This document shows, one piece after another, positions 43,380-55,014 of a DNA stretch of 64,000 nucleotides. Origin of the DNA: Calamus simplicifolius. Taxonomy: Eukaryota > Streptophyta > Magnoliopsida > Arecales > Arecaceae. The stretch lies in NCBI GenBank assembly GCA_900491605.1, contig UESW01004079.1:745328-809327 (forward strand), written 5' to 3'. The translations under genes were made by a program, and so were the position numbers. Each line of letters starts with the position of its first letter. Position 1 is the first letter of the stretch. The notes below the pieces were generated by a model that saw only the letters and a list, made by a program, of their open reading frames with translations, was not told where the DNA came from and searched no databases.

Positions 43380-46033
43380 GCTTTTATGGTATCAGAGCAC
43401 TAGGTTATGACCTTAGGGACACAGACATATTGACATGATAACAGTTATGACCTAGGGACACTGACATATTGACATGATAACGGTTATGACCTTAGGGACA
43501 CGGACATATTGACATGATAACACGTAGAGAACATATTTTGACGACATTATACCTAGGGAAACTTGACACTTTAGGAAAAATAGGATGATATGGAGACAAT
43601 TATGACTTTCAAGGAATTTCATGAATTATGCTTTGGAAGCTTGAAATTTAAAGTTTATCAAGATATTAATTGAATTACAATTTGATAGGGATTAAGAATG
43701 AACCATCGCAAGCCAATGATATTGTGAGACTCCCAAGCTGGTGACCTTGACCAATGGGGAGGCCAAGGGACTTCTAGAAGTTTTAGCTCCTTTAAACTTG
43801 TTGGAAATGATTCGTAGCAGTTTCAGACCTTTAAATAATATGAGAGATGAAATTTTAATTGGATATGCATGATCAAATATTTGATAGTAGAAAGTGAAAG
43901 ATTTTGGCAATAATGAGAATAAGATAAACTCCACTGATAAAGAATTCATGGGAATTTTCATCTGTCAATAGATTTCTAAATCAAGATATCTGTTCATTAA
44001 GTTATTGTGCCTTTCTTCATGATTCCTATGTCGATATCTTTCTCCAGGATGGATAAATTATCCATCATCCATATGTGGCATAATTATTGTTAAGAAAATA
44101 AGAGGGAGATGATTTTATTTTAGATTATTATCAGTTATGGATTATGGTTAAGGGTACATCTATTATCACTTTCAAGTCATAGAGAGATTACTATAATTTT
44201 TAATATGTCTTTCGAATGATAAGTGCATTTTCAATCTTGATTGACCTTATAAGTCTTGTATCCATCTGAGCTAGATTGGTGAAGTCACTTTGAGATATTT
44301 GAAGGGTTTAAATTAGTTGGTCATATTATGCCATGAGACATTGCATAATCTATAGATGATTTTGATAATCATTGGTAATGAAATAATCGATTCAAGAATT
44401 TGAATCATTTAAATTGCATTATTTATTGAGGATATACTGATCTATTCATGAGAAATTGATTGGTTATGGTGGTATTATTGATAAATATGAAGAGGATAAA
44501 ATAATTATACTGATGATTAATGATGGCACTATTATTCAAAGAAATTAAATTAGTTGATTATGATAATTATGAAAGATATCCTAAATGATTGGCTTAATGT
44601 TCATTGATGTTAGCTTGAAGCATTCAAGAGTGAAACCAAGTATGTTATGATGATTAAATAAGTGTCGTAAGGATTAATAACACATTCAACTATTCAAGAG
44701 TTGAGAGAGCATTGGAAGAAACTATCTTATATCTAATTCACAAGAATTTAGAACTGTCTTATCGAGGAATTAAGAGTACCTGATGTGTTACTAACCTTAA
44801 GAATGGATGACATAATACATGTGATGGACTCTATGATATTTATGATGATTGTATTGTGAGAAGTTAAGGTAAAAAAAAAAAAAAGGGTACATGAAAGAAA
44901 TACTTCTTAAGGAATTCAATTTTATTGGTAGAAAGATTAAATTAATTTTGAAAGTTGGATATGTCATTTGGGTGCTTGGAAATGAAATAAAAGTTTGCTA
45001 GTGAGTATCTTTAATGGTATAAAATTTGTGGACATTTAATTTTGAGGATGAAATTTTAGTGAGATAAAGATGTTAATATTTGTTTTTGGTTTAATGGTAA
45101 ACTGCGTAAATTGAGTCTGAACCCATTTGTCTCACTCTTCTATTTGATGATGTTTTCATAAGGCTTAGTGGATTAAGCTGAGTTTCTGTCCAGCTTCCAC
45201 CCTCAAATAGATGGACAATCTGCATGAACCAATTAGATTTTCATGATATACTGCAAGCCTGTGTGATGGAGTTAGAAAATACTTGGTATAGTTTCTTACC
45301 CTTAATGAAATTGCTTGTTTTAATGATAACCAAGCCAACATTCAAATGGATTCATTTAAGTTGTCTATATAAGGTATAGATCCCCTTTTTATTAAAATAA
45401 AATGAGATAGAAAATTTTGATTACTGAGCTGGTTTAACAACTATGAAAAGTATCATTAATTAAAGCAGCTTCATGTAGCTCAGAGTTAAGAGAAAAGTTA
45501 TGTTGATGTTAAAAAGAAATATTTGAAATTTCAGATTGAAGATCATTTGAAAATTTTACTAACTAATGACATGATGAGATTTGTGTTTAGAGGTGAATTG
45601 AGTCCCCAATTTATTGGGCTATTTGAGATGTTGATCAAGGAAAAGGAGGTGGCTTATAGCTTAGCACTGTCTTCATTAATCTTTGGGGTATTCAATGAGT
45701 TTTCATATCTTTATGATTGAGGAAGGATTTACCATATGAGGAACATCCTGTGCGTATCGTGAACCGCAAGGATCAGATTCTAAGGCGGCATACCATCCCG
45801 TATGCCAAAGTTCAGTGGAGTAATTATTCTGAGAGGAAGATTATCTGGGAGTCTAAGGAGAAAATGAAAAAGAAACATCCTCAATTATTTGTATCTTATT
45901 ACAGATCAACGATGTATCGATGACGGTGACTTTTGAATGAAATTTAGCTGATTATGAGATAGAAAATTTGGATTTGTATTCTATTGGATGTATATCAAAT
46001 TTCGAGGACGAAATTTTTATAAGGGGGGGAGAA
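43380..46033 (+). mobile_element. Tekay internal segment D
   Basis: Complete internal segment, 2,654 bp: primer site 43387-43398, gene-free to about 45125, integrase remnant, polypurine tract 46021-46030. Confidence 0.88.
45195..45923 (+). pseudogene. Tekay integrase C-terminus, decayed (segment D)
   Basis: FHPQIDGQS, GPY/F module and the tail from 45717 that reads YEEHPVRIVNRKDQILRRHT and KVQWSNYSERKIIWESKEK, ending at 45921-45923. This is the best-preserved tail of the four. Confidence 0.8.
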
Positions 46034-46316
46034 TGTAACCCCCCGTAAATTATTATGGGGGAATGTAACTCTTAGTATTTATTTTTAGGGACACCTGGCA
46101 TCTTAACTCCCTGCTGACGTTTAAATCTCCATGCGACGTCTGGTTTCTTGGGTCTTCGCGCGTCGGATGGGTTCCCATCTTCTATTGATCCGAGGCGTCA
46201 CGTGGGAGAATAAAAGGAGTCGAAGGATGACTCCCTCATTCACCCTGACGCATACCTCTTCCAGGTAATCCCTTGCCCATCCTCTTAATGCCCGAGAGAG
46301 AGAGAGAGAGAGATAG

Positions 46317-46352
<36 letters not shown>

Positions 46353-48756
46353 GAGAGAGAGAGAGAGAGATAGCCGGGAAGAGAAAGAGAAAGAGCCTGG
46401 GAAGGGAGAGAGAGAGAGAGCGGGCAATCGGGGAGATGAAGGGAAAGAGCTTGCCGTCATCACCTTCGAGCACAAGAGGGATGTCTATGGATTTGCGGTG
46501 CGGCCTCAACACTTGCAGCAATACCGAGAGAGGAAGAAGAAGAGAGATCAGATCGATGGATCCGCTTCCTGGAGAGGTAGGCGACGTCTGCCCCAGTTTC
46601 CTCCCATGACTCTTCTCCAGAGGAAGGTGGAAATGCATCATCTTTGCGGGAAGCTAGAGTCACGGGACACGAATCCGATCACAGTGTGCGTGACAAATCT
46701 CATGGTCTGGAGGAAATTGGAGCGGAGAAGAGGACAATAGAAAAGGAGACGGGAACACATAAGATCCAAACTTGGGCTCAGATTAGGCCTTCCCTCCGTC
46801 CTATTGAGCAGATGATGAGCTTTCGTGGCAAGAAGAGGAGAAATTTAATGGGCAATGAGCAAGATGCTGAGAAAAGCGGTACCAATCGGGCACCCACTCA
46901 AGAGGGGAAGCCCACGAAGGATTCTGAGGATGAGTTTTATGAAGTGGAGAGGCCAGAAGCTGTTCCCTATTTTGGGCGAAACAGGGGAGCGGGGGGATGG
47001 CTTTGGCTGACCCGGCCGGCCGGTTCAGGGCCTTTTGGGCCGAGCAGGTATGAGTTTTGGGCTAGTTTTGGGCCCGTGGATTGGTCAGGGTAGAGTCTTA
47101 AGAATCATTTCATTATCCAGATTTTAATCAATTAATTGTGTAGGTACCCCGACATCTGATTAGTTGATATATCTGTTGGATTGCGTGCGGAGGTAAGTAA
47201 GCCAGTTATTAGTTTAAATAATTTATTTCAGGATATGCGTAGTTAAATTGTGAATTGTGATATGAAGAATTGTTATTGGCTAAATTGTAAGTAGATGAAT
47301 ACATGGTTGTTTATGTGCTATGATTTCGTGTGGGATGCTATGCATGAGAAATGCAGTTTGATGTGATATATTACATGCAATTGTTCAGTAAGTATAATCC
47401 ACTGTTTTGCTACATGATTGATGTATTGATCTATTGATGTATGATGTGAGGTACTGTTATGTTTCGCTGCGGCTCACCTTTGCTCTGTCATACCACACCA
47501 TATCTAGAGGATGTGTTTTGATGATTATTGCCACGCACCTACACATCTAGAGGATGTGCTCAGAGGAGGCATTGCTGGCCGTGGGACACATATCTATATG
47601 TGCCGCCGCGGTTCACCTTTGTTAGGATTGCTTTGAGGTGGCACCACACATGTAGAGTATGTGTTCTGGTGGACCATGATATTGAGATATTGCTGGGCCG
47701 TGGGTCACATTTACAGTTACCATTAAGAGTATAAACAGTGGGTTTACTTATATAGTATAATTGAGCGGTTATGGATGCAAATGATTGGTATTATATTCAT
47801 AAGTGCCGCCGCGGTTCTCCTTTGCTATGGCCATACACATCTAGAGGATGTGCTCAGATGAGGCATTGCAGGGCCGTGAGACACGCATGATATAATACTT
47901 ATATTGCATAATGGAGTGATTGTGAATGCAAAAGAATGAATTATATTGATATGTGCCGCCGCGGTTCTCCTTTGTTAGGACATGTAGAGGCCACACATCT
48001 AGAGGATGTGCTCAGACGAGGCATTGCAGGGCCATGGGACACATATAATATAATATGACAATGAATTGTTTATATGCACTGATAATTTGCTATGATATAA
48101 TACAACAATGATGAGTGCAAATGATTTGAATTATATTTATATGTGCCGCCATGACTCTCCTTTGTTATGGGGCATTGCAGGGCCGTGGGACACATATGAT
48201 ATAATATAACAATGATGGGTTTACTTACATGGCATGTTTGAGTAATTGAACAATGTTTAAGCATGCAAATCATCTATGTGTTTATTGATTATCATGCTAT
48301 GATTTGACTGCATAACATGGTTTACTTACTGAGTGTAATCTCATAAAAATATTATAATGTTTTTGCTACAGGACCATGAGATTTGAGAATAACATGTTGG
48401 AGTGATGGACCTCAACTCAAATAAAATATAGATTTTGTTTTATTGCTATACCAGTGTATTTAGGTGTAGGGCTTGATGCCCAGACTATATTATTGTGGTG
48501 TGTAAGGAACCATAGGTTCGTTGGAGCTTCTATTTAAAATAAACTGGATTCATATGTTGATGTAACCCCAGTAATGCTTATGTGTAGGGCTTGTAGCCCA
48601 AATCTTTAGTTATGGATTGTATTAAAGTCATGGACTTGAATGATATATATGTTGTTGCTTTTCTTGAATTCAGTGTCATTTTTGGGATGCCTTGCGTGCC
48701 CGGCACGCGGCGGGTTGTCACCCTAGCTCAAAAATATTTGGGTCTGGGGCGTGACA
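46034..48756 (+). repeat. Tekay LTR4 (outer 3' LTR)
   Basis: 2,723 bp. Compound (GA)n region as in LTR2. Private variants include the GTCATTTTTGGGATGCC stretch near 48675. Ends at 48756, followed by the target duplication GTGGC. Confidence 0.92.
46436..46963 (+). pseudogene. Captured RabGAP fragment in LTR4
   Basis: As in LTR1. One missing base near 46454 (CTTGCCGTC) shifts the first frame. The second frame from 46644 is open through DSEDEFYEVERPEAV. Confidence 0.72.
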
Positions 48757-49773
48757 GTGGCCCTCTGCGGAAGACCCTCCGATGCTCAAGTCAGCGGAGA
48801 TCAACAACGAACAAATATGGGAAGAAGGCTCTCGCTGAAAGTCCCTCTAGAATGGCCTTTTGGGAGCTCCAAGCAGAGCTTTAATGGCGGAAAGGGGTGA
48901 GAAGAGATAGAGTGAGAGTAGTGCTGAGAATGCGTTAGGAATGCCTTACCTTAGAGAATCTAGGACTGTGCTATTTATAGGCGATCATCTGATTCTTCGA
49001 GCGTGTCATAGGAGGTCTGAAAGTTGTTGAGATTCGAGGCTGATTCGAATCAGGCTGTTGTGAGGCCGGTAGGATCCGTATCTGGTTAGTTAGAGGATCG
49101 ACGACCGAGAGGGCTATCCAGCGCTTTGAGATTCTGCGATCATATAGGCTCTAGGCCGTTTTTGGTAGTATAGGCATGATTGCCTATGTGGATCCTTGTT
49201 CAGTCATCATGTTCCGCAGAGGTGTGGATATCGCTTGGGCAGGTCGAGTTATGGACCGCTCGGGTTAGGGCCGAGAGATATGGATTGCTCGGGCTGGGGC
49301 TGAGTGATAGAGATCGCTCGGGCTAGGACCGAGACATATGGATCGCTCGGCCTAGGACCGAGACATATGGATCACTCGGCCTAGGACCGAGGCATAGAGA
49401 TCGCTCGGACTAGGATCGAGACATAAGGATCACTCGGCCTAGGACCGAGACATAGAGGTCACTCAGACTAGGACCGAGACATAGGGATCGCTCGGCCTAG
49501 GATCGAGACATAGAGATCGCTCGAATAGGACCGAGACATATGAATCGCTCGGCCTAGGACCGAGACATAGAGATCGCTCGGACTAGGACCGAGACATAGA
49601 GATGTAATCCATACCCGGGGAATCCTTGGTTCGCCGAGGGGCTAAGGTGCCTCGATCCACCGAGGTATAATGGTTGGTTCATTTCTTGCGGGCACCGCGC
49701 AGCGAGTGGGAGTCAGGGCTGATCCTAACCTCTTGCACGGTTATCAATGCAATGGCGATTTTATCCCTCAACA
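48757..49773 (-). repeat. Proximal piece of the 3' LTR of Tat element 2
   Basis: Continues from 26997 after the Tekay array and ends at 49773. Read on the - strand, the LTR starts TGTTGAGGGATAAAATCG. It includes a CTATAAATAG TATA box (48971-48980) and tandem array A5. Confidence 0.92.
49251..49605. repeat. Hairpin tandem array A5 inside the LTR, ~29-30 bp unit, about 12 units
   Basis: Unit GATCGCTCGGCCTAGGACCGAGACATA with stem CTCGG/CCGAG and a 7-base loop. Variants with GGATCGAG keep a G-U pair. The same array starts in the 5' LTR at about 63905 and runs out of the window. Confidence 0.93.
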
Positions 49774-49792
49774 CATGCCCCCCACTCCCTAG
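49774..49792 (-). other. Polypurine tract of Tat element 2
   Basis: CTAGGGAGTGGGGGGCATG on the - strand, next to the 3' LTR; matches 8901-8919 of element 1. Confidence 0.65.
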
Positions 49793-50174
49793 TTCGAAGC
49801 ATAGGTTCGGGCGTAGGGAGTATAGCCCTAGGTAGCACGATTCGGATGGAGGGATCTGGATTTGACAGCCTGCATAATGATGCCCTAATTAATGTCGTGC
49901 AGCCGCCTTGCCTTTACGGGATGGATCCATCATTTCTTAGGGACAACGGTCCAGAAAGTGCCACGTAGCAAATCCCGATTTTCACGGTGCCTGTGATGGT
50001 GGTTCCGGGTATCTCGGTTGAGACGTCTTATCTTCCTTTTGAAGTGGTTTCTTTTGGGGAAAAGCAAGGTCGAAGCAGTGCCATTCCTATTTGCAGTGCT
50101 TTCTCTTTTCTTCTTGGAGAATTTTGTTCCCCTGCTTCTTCTGTAACCCCATTTGGTGTTCCTTTTGACCTAGC
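49793..50174 (+). promoter_or_regulatory. Upstream region of the antisense transposon-domain gene
   Basis: Shares blocks with 8500-8900 of element 1 (opposite strand), including TTCGAAGC(A/G)TAGGTTCGGG and AATGATGCCCTAATTAATG. These blocks sit between the LTR edge and the antisense start codon in both copies, so they are likely promoter or leader sequence. No clear TATA box here. Confidence 0.4.
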
Positions 50175-53100
50175 AGCATAGTGAGTCCCAACGACATGGT
50201 TTCAGAGATTGTTGCCAAGGACTTGGGAAGAATACGCCAGAAGTATGACGTTCCCTTGGATGTCCTTTTGCGATTGCCGAAACCCGGGCATAGGGTTTCG
50301 TAGGAACTGGAGCATGGGATTTTCTTTATGAAGATAGCCTGAAGGAAGGCCTCCGGTTTCCCCTTCACCTCCTGGTGAAGGAGATTATGAGGTTTTACAA
50401 CATTTGCCCAACAATGGTGGCTCCTAACAGCTGGCGCAGTATCATCGGGTTTATCTCAATGTGTAGTCAGGTTCAGGTAACAGCAACTCTTCTCATATTC
50501 CATGCTTGTTACTATCTGATGTCTGGAAGGAACTCGGAGTGGTCCTATATCGGACCTCAGAGATTGTTCAAGACGATAACGGATAAGCCGTCGTCCATAA
50601 AGGAGTGGAAGGTCCAATTTTTCATTGCTGAGGGGAACATCGGCTCCAACTTCCTGTGGGGATGGAAAAACTTTGTCAGGGACATGGAAGCGCATCCAGC
50701 TCTATCCGAACAGGAGAAGGAGGACCTAGAGGTCCTTCGTGACGGCCGAGTGTTTTCGGCTAATGACTTACTGTCGGAGGAGGCTCTTTTCGCTGCCGGG
50801 CTTAGCCCATCGACACACAAGGTAAGTCCTCTCCTTTTTTCCCTTTCTACTGATTTCATTCGAGTAAGTATATCTCAGTTTGATTGTTCGCCCTCTGTGC
50901 TTGCAGCCAAGAGATCTGCGCTGGCGGGCCGTATAAAGAAGGAGTTGGGCAAGCGCCAAAGAGAGACCAGTAGTGGGGAAAGATGCAAGTTTGAGAAGAA
51001 GGTTTGCCTTTTCGAAGAGCACTCGCCGGAGGCCGGGCAAGTCAAGTTAGCCCGCGCTCCTTGTCACCGAAGAAAGAGAAGGTGGGAGCGCCGGCGGTGA
51101 GAGAGGGATTTTCTCAGTTGGGGGAGGAAGTGATAGTTGCGACGGAGGAGCAGAGAGCAAAGGAGGACTCAGGGAGGATCGCTGAGATCCCTTGTGCTTT
51201 GGTGGTGGAGATAGTGGACAGCTCGGATGAGGCTCCGTTGGCTGTCCGGAAGTCCCCTCTTTTGGAGATGAGTTGTTGCCAGGTTCGGCAAAGGTCGGTA
51301 TCCCGAGGGTTCCTTCCCCGAGCAAGAAGATGTCTCTAGCTTCGGCAGGAGAAACGAAGGGGGCGATTGTATCGCCGAGGCTCAGGATGAGCCTATCATC
51401 GAAGGGCCTCCTTCGGAGGGATTAAGGAGCGGTAATGTAGGGCCGATAGTGGCGGAGGCTCGACATGAGTCTCCCGCTGGAGAGCTTCCTCCTGAAGAGG
51501 TTGGAGGAGCTGGTGAGAGGATCGAGGCTTCGATGGAGCCTATGGGGGAGGAGCAGATGCTGGTGATTGAGGAAGAACCCTTAGACGAGGGGGGAGGACA
51601 AGATGAGAATCTTCCAACCGAAGCTTCTCCCACTGAGGCTTTGGGGATATTGGCGCCTAGGCTGACTGAGGTATCCGAGGAATCTCAGGCCAGAATTTTG
51701 CTGAAGGAGGCCAGGTAATTGAAGGCTTCTCAGCTTGAGGTTGTCCGGACTGGCCCTTCGGACGTGCAGCCCAGTAGTTTGGACCCAGCCATCGAGGCGG
51801 CGTTCGCTGCCCTGATGAGGTCGGCGTTGTATTCGAGCGCGGGTCCCTCGGTGAATGAGTTCGCAGACTTGGATCTCATCAACGCCGCATTTGGTCAGCG
51901 TAATGTGGTGAAGGATGTCCACCTCCTCCCTGAAATCGATAACCCCACCCTTATGGAGCTCGCTAGGTCTTATGCCTCTCGAGTGAGTTGCTATTCCAGA
52001 GTAATGGGTGCCTTTTGGTTAACTTGATTGCGCTTTCTTACTTATGTTTTGTTTCACAGAGCACTTTGATCACTAGGGCGCTATGCTGGCGCTTGAACCT
52101 GGAAACAAGGGCCAGTGTCCAGGCCAAGAGAGTCAGCGCCGAGCTTCGGTTGCGAGCGGAGGCATCTGACAAACTCAAACGAGTTCTGGACATCGCCAAT
52201 AAGAACTTAGTGAAGAGAGGGGATTGCATCAGGCCGCCCTTGACAAAGCGTCCAGGCTGAGGCTCAAAGTTAGGGAGCTATGTGGGCTCCAGATGAGGTA
52301 TGACGAAGCATGATCGAAGCTATCGCGGATCAGATCTAGGCATGTTGGAGAAATGAAAATTGTTAATAAACAGTTTGATGAGAGTCGGGACAGGCTAAGG
52401 AAAGATGCTGCCGAGGAGAGGAGTCGCCTGAATAGAATGCTCGGCGAGACAGAGGAGAAGATCCGGCAGCTACAACATTGCGTTATTGCCAGGGATGGTA
52501 GGATCAAATGGCATCATGAGAAAATAGCTAAGCTCGACGATGAGCTCTCCCAGTCCAGGGAAGAAGCCAACAATAGGCAGTCAAGAATCAATGACCTCAA
52601 GGAGAGGATCGAGCAGGTCAAGGCCGATAAGCTGAGGGCCTTCGGCGAGGTCGAGGAATTGACCGAGAGAATAGCCCGGCATGAGGGGGAAGTACGATAT
52701 CGTCTCTTTAACTTCCCCTATTTTCTCGTTGTTGCACCGAATAATCCTATGCTTACAGATGTAGAAGGTGAAACTCGAGGGCCAAAGTCAATTACAGACC
52801 CTGCAAGGAGAGCTGGTGTCGAGTCGCCAGAGGAGCTTGGAGCTCAAAGGCCAGGTTGCTGAGACCGAGAAGCAAGTCGCCTCACTTCGGAGTCAGGTTG
52901 CTGAGGCTAAAAGGTAACTTGCCCTACTTTGGGGCAAACAGGATGCGACCTGTGCTGAGGTGTTCCAGCTCGGTGTGGAGGAGGTTCGAGCCAAGATATC
53001 TCAGGAGCACCCAGAATGGGACCTATCTTTCCTTGAGGTGGAGGGTCATGACGTGCAGACCCCAGGGACCGAGTTATCAGCATAGACTGAATATGAAGAG

Positions 53101-53301
53101 ATCCTGGATATTGACGTAGATGCCCTCCTAGGGGCTGATGCAACTGTAGACTCGGGTGTGGATGGTCGAAAGGGGGAGAGCCATCCGAGCGATGCAGGGG
53201 CGCTCGAGGCTCATCGATTGGCCACCTTCGAAGTGGGCGGACCGAGCCATGTTTCTCCAGTGCCGGCCGCTGATGCTCCTGAGGTCAGGCCCGTGCCCTG
53301 A
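50175..53301 (+). pseudogene. Antisense spliced gene with putative gypsy-type transposon domain and coiled coil
   Basis: It runs opposite to pol. The N-terminus (VSEIVAKDLGRI...) and MRFYNICPTMVAPNSWRSII, FISMCSQVQVTATLLIFHA and FFIAEGNIGSNFLW match the plant family annotated as putative gypsy-type transposon protein (Pfam PF04195, from memory). A charged middle follows, then a long coiled coil (52100-52900), then EVFQLGVEEVRAKI and HPEWDLSFLEVEG. Candidate introns are 50822-50906, 51983-52059 and 52692-52758; the last two are GT...AG and phase 0, joining open frames without a shift. Breaks: stop near 50300, frameshift near 50332, stops at 52762, 52915 and 53083, and the ancestral start codon appears changed. 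The role is unknown. Related antisense genes are known from Grande-type elements. Confidence 0.72.
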
Positions 53302-53727
53302 TAACTAAGGACTGGTTCGATTTTGTATTATTATTTTTCTCTTTGTTGGCCATCTATAGAAGACTTCAATGAAATTTAAAATTTTCCTTTGTCTCTATTA
53401 TGCGCCTTTTTCTTCTTTTTCACGTTATCTCAAGGATATTTAATCCGAAGGAGTCCGGCAGATCGAAGGGAGTTTGATCCCAAGAAGGGGGCACCTCTTG
53501 AGCGGCTCATTGCTATTTATTAATCCTCTTCGGTGAGGGGGCGCAACTCTTCGTTTCCTATGAGCGTCCACTGAGGCAGTGACCCGTGACGAGTTTTCAT
53601 GATAGTGGCGTTGGAGTTGATGGCTCGGGCGATCAAAATACCCGCCAGAAGTAGTTTAAATGCGGATGGGGGGGGTGCCATCCTTAATCACTTCTCCTGT
53701 TGACCTTCCAAAATTTAGGATAGTAGG
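53302..53727. other. Spacer between antisense genes
   Basis: 3' flank of the long antisense gene and upstream region of the next. No TATA box is obvious before 53728. Nothing else is recognised. Confidence 0.4.
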
Positions 53728-54075
53728 ATGGCTTCTAAAAATGAAGGGGGGTCTACTGAAGCACCAGATAATGGCGATAATGGCCACAGGGGGCAGGCTC
53801 CTCCGCGAGGGGGCCCCCATAGGAGCTGCATTCCGATAACTATCGACAAGGAGGACATGTTATTGATGCTCGCGGGCCGCGACCAACTTTGGAAGATGGT
53901 CAAAGAATACTTGGCCATCTCCACGAGAGAGCACGAGCTCCTTCGTCAGATCAACAGTCGGCTGGAAGGGCAGGTGGTGACTCTCCAGCAACAAATTGCT
54001 ATTCTCACCGCCGAGCTAAGTTTGCGGCGTGGGGAGAGCTCGGCAGCGCCCGGTGGAGACGATAAGCCCCAATGA
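53728..54075 (+). CDS. Antisense small coiled-coil protein (115 aa), intact frame
   Basis: ATG in a good context (AGGATGGCT) at 53728 and stop TGA at 54073-54075. The N-terminus (to about residue 33) is Gly/Pro/Asp-rich and looks disordered. Then PITIDKEDMLLMLAGRDQ and a predicted coiled coil from about residue 58 (EYLAISTREHELLRQI, LEGQVVTLQQQIAILTAEL). An AATAAA lies 48 bases after the stop. The ORF at 5238-5581 in element 1 shares the layout. No catalytic motif is seen; a coiled coil suggests self-association or binding to the coiled coil of the larger antisense protein (inference). It is the only uninterrupted gene of this element. Confidence 0.6.
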   Translation: MASKNEGGSTEAPDNGDNGHRGQAPPRGGPHRSCIPITIDKEDMLLMLAGRDQLWKMVKEYLAISTREHELLRQINSRLEGQVVTLQQQIAILTAELSLRRGESSAAPGGDDKPQ

Positions 54076-54122
54076 GGGCTCGTGTGTCTTTTTCTTTTCT
54101 TTTTATTTTTCTTTTTATGATG

Positions 54123-54128
54123 AATAAA
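54123..54128 (+). terminator. Poly(A) signal of antisense coiled-coil gene
   Basis: AATAAA 48 bases after the stop codon at 54075, followed by T-rich DNA. Confidence 0.55.
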
Positions 54129-54304
54129 AGGAATTTTCATAACTTTTGTGTTCGCTGCCATCTTCGAAATGTTCGTTCTCATCATGTGAGTCTTATGAAC
54201 GAACCACCCCCTTGGGGGATCTCTGGTGATCTTATCGAGACTGAGGTATGGTGTCCCCGTTTTAGCCGAGGTAAGGGGAACTCATAAGTTCTAGTCGGAG
54301 TGTA

Positions 54305-54570
54305 GTATATCGCTTGGTTTTGCCGAAGCATAAGAAGCGTCCCGCTAGCGTTGGGGTGAGAGTAGCTATCTCAGTTTGGACCGGGGGATAAGGGAATGTT
54401 CGGTTTTTACCGAATCAAAAAGAGATACCTCGGTTTTTTCTGAAGTAAGGAGACTATCTCGGCTTTAAGTCGAAGCAAAAAGCGATGTCTTGGTTTAGGC
54501 CGAAATATAACAGATGGTTCGGCTTTGTGCCAAAACAGGGGATATCGACCTGGTCTTTATCGAAGTCACA
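54305..54570. repeat. Degenerate hairpin array A6, ~36-42 bp unit
   Basis: Six or seven units of the form TCGGTTTT..(A/G)CCGAA(G/T)CAAAAAG.GAT. Stems TCGG/CCGA are kept while spacers drift. It lies between the poly(A) signal at 54123 and the TATA box at 54941. Confidence 0.7.
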
Positions 54571-54940
54571 GGGGCGGCGTGTCTTTATTGAGGAGTACTT
54601 GCTTATGTGCCTTTTTATTGCTCTGCCAGTGCTTTGTCTTTTCAAGGCAAGTTGGCTTTGCGTGGGCGACAAGCATCTAGCTTTCATTGGGGGACATCTT
54701 TTTCAGTGGGGATTTCCTAGGCTCGTTCATATCTCAAAAATTTGCAGGCGGTTTTTCCGCATTTAAGGCTCCCGATTCGAGATCGTGGGAAGATCTTTTA
54801 TTGTGCATCATGGTCTGGGAAATGCATTTGGCGCACTTTGAAAGGCGCTCTTTTATCCTGAACTACCACGTGGTAGCGTAGCCAGGGCGTTTTGAATCTC
54901 GGGGCTTTTTGCTTCAATGACTGCTCCCAGTCTGTTTGCC
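54571..54940. other. Upstream region of the small antisense unit
   Basis: No gene is recognised. It contains a CACGTGG motif at about 54867-54873, a G-box-like site known from plant promoters, 68 bases before the TATA box. Confidence 0.4.
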
Positions 54941-54948
54941 TATAAAAT
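54941..54948 (+). promoter_or_regulatory. TATA box of small antisense unit
   Basis: TATAAAAT, 74 bases before the ATG at 55015. The homologous box in element 1 is at 7456-7463. Confidence 0.6.
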
Positions 54949-55014
54949 GGGGACAGCGGGCCGTGTTAAGCTATCTCCCAAGGCCCTTCCTTTCTGTGAC
55001 TTGCAAGGGCTTCT

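Larger units (their letters stand above)
26998..48756 (+). mobile_element. Tandem array of a non-autonomous Tekay-type (chromovirus) element
   Basis: LTR (~2.7 kb) and internal (~2.65 kb) segments alternate: LTR1 26998-29690, internal, gap, internal, LTR2 35308-38022, internal, LTR3 40674-43379, internal, LTR4 46034-48756. The outer ends are flanked by GTGGC at 26993-26997 and 48757-48761, a perfect 5 bp target duplication, so the whole array behaves as one insertion that later expanded. The start TGTAACCCCCCG, the TTTCGAGGACGAAATTT-GGGGGGGAG junction and the integrase C-terminus place it in the Tekay/Del lineage. Gag, protease and RT are absent. Confidence 0.92.
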
